Source: Pseudoalteromonas neustonica (GTDB lineage: Bacteria; Pseudomonadota; Gammaproteobacteria; Enterobacterales; Alteromonadaceae). From it: a stretch of 64,000 bases of DNA. The stretch spans positions 310,001 to 374,000 of the forward strand of contig NZ_BDDS01000003.1 in the NCBI RefSeq assembly GCF_001653135.1, read 5' to 3'. The position numbers and the translations under genes were made by a program. Positions 63,700 through 64,000 of this stretch are shown piece by piece (within the stretch, counting starts at the first letter, position 1; every line of letters begins with the position of its first letter). The notes beneath the pieces are model-generated. The model saw nothing but the letters and a program-made list of their open reading frames with translations. It was not told the origin of the DNA and made no database searches.

Positions 63700-64000
63700 A
63701 TGAAAAAGTCTTTATCAGTATTGTTAACTGGCCTAATTTTATCTGGCTGCACAAGTTTAACCACCGAACAACAAACAACTATTGATAATCTTACTCCCTG
63801 TGAAAAAATCAACGGGTTATTGAATGCCTATGATAACCGCTTTGAAGAGTTAAAGGGCACACGTGTTAATACTAAGTACATGGAAACGTGGACTGCAAAA
63901 TACGATCTGGTTGGTGAGGATTGCCAAATAACAGCCGTTGATGCACAGACGGTTACATATCGTTGCCAAGGCGATTTTAAAGAGCAAACAACCGCCGTTG
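63700..64000 (+). CDS. Lipoprotein, 3' truncated by window
   Basis: First 100 codons of a gene running off the end. Lipoprotein signal MKKSLSVLLTGLILSGC (lipobox LSGC, Cys17), then TSLTTEQQTTIDNLTPCEKI and further Cys (EDCQIT, YRCQGD), suggesting periplasmic disulfides. AAAGGA lies 9 nt before the ATG. Family not recognised; may form a unit with the DGSG-repeat gene. Confidence 0.8.
   Translation, partial: MKKSLSVLLTGLILSGCTSLTTEQQTTIDNLTPCEKINGLLNAYDNRFEELKGTRVNTKYMETWTAKYDLVGEDCQITAVDAQTVTYRCQGDFKEQTTAV

Overview
The window is typical chromosomal DNA of a marine gammaproteobacterium of the order Alteromonadales, most likely Pseudoalteromonas. The DNA is A+T-rich. It carries a complete hisGDCBHAFIE operon with a His-leader attenuator, minCDE, an rnd-fadD pair, the ycgL-mltB and ycgN-trmH pairs, a TtpC-type TonB2 system, several TonB-dependent receptors, and polysaccharide-degradation genes. 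No tRNA, rRNA or CRISPR array was recognised.

Layout. 1-2290: 3' end of a TonB-dependent receptor, asd, and a small secreted Cys-containing protein. 2400-12300: a minus-strand block holding a TonB2 energy system (DUF3450, ttpC, exbB2, exbD2, tonB2, TPR protein) and, behind a terminator, a GGG-lipoprotein followed by a large TonB-dependent receptor. Pho-box-like half-sites lie ahead of the lipoprotein. 12400-16125: MCP, GGDEF protein and a broken DsbA-like gene. 16366-23283: a mannose/mannoglycan unit (GH92 mannosidase, BSP-type peptidase, sugar:H+ symporter, mannose isomerase-like AGE protein, fructokinase) joined by two copies of a 12-bp operator, with an additional perfect 22-bp palindrome. 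23495-33741: an unknown envelope protein, a TA-flanked MITE-like element, TrmH-like methyltransferase, YcgN, DUF885 lipoprotein, amidohydrolase, a siderophore receptor with a Fur-box match, and AdhP. 33968-36206: a MarR/GbsR regulator, then a small accessory patch (orphan lipoprotein, decayed IS200-like element) between inverted arrays of a 7-bp repeat.

36215-51742 is mostly core: mltB, ycgL, minCDE, a GNAT remnant, rnd, fadD, an alpha/beta hydrolase, alkaline phosphatase, a PTS-EIIC/EAL fusion, tsaB, yoaA, a DUF1826 protein and two orphan small proteins. 51916-59158 is the his leader and operon. 59485-62332 looks like one large secreted carbohydrate-binding/LAS-metallopeptidase-like gene split by a +1 frameshift. 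62730-64000 holds a DGSG-repeat secreted protein and the start of a lipoprotein.

The least ordinary items are the split LAS-peptidase-like gene, the EIIC-EAL fusion, the two-operator mannose regulon, the heptamer-flanked patch, the MITE-like element, the yoaA reading frame whose conserved N-terminus lacks a standard start codon, and several genes caught in decay (DsbA-like, GNAT, IS200 transposase). I did not find a convincing new defence or biosynthetic system. All family names come from recognising motifs by eye; no database search was run.
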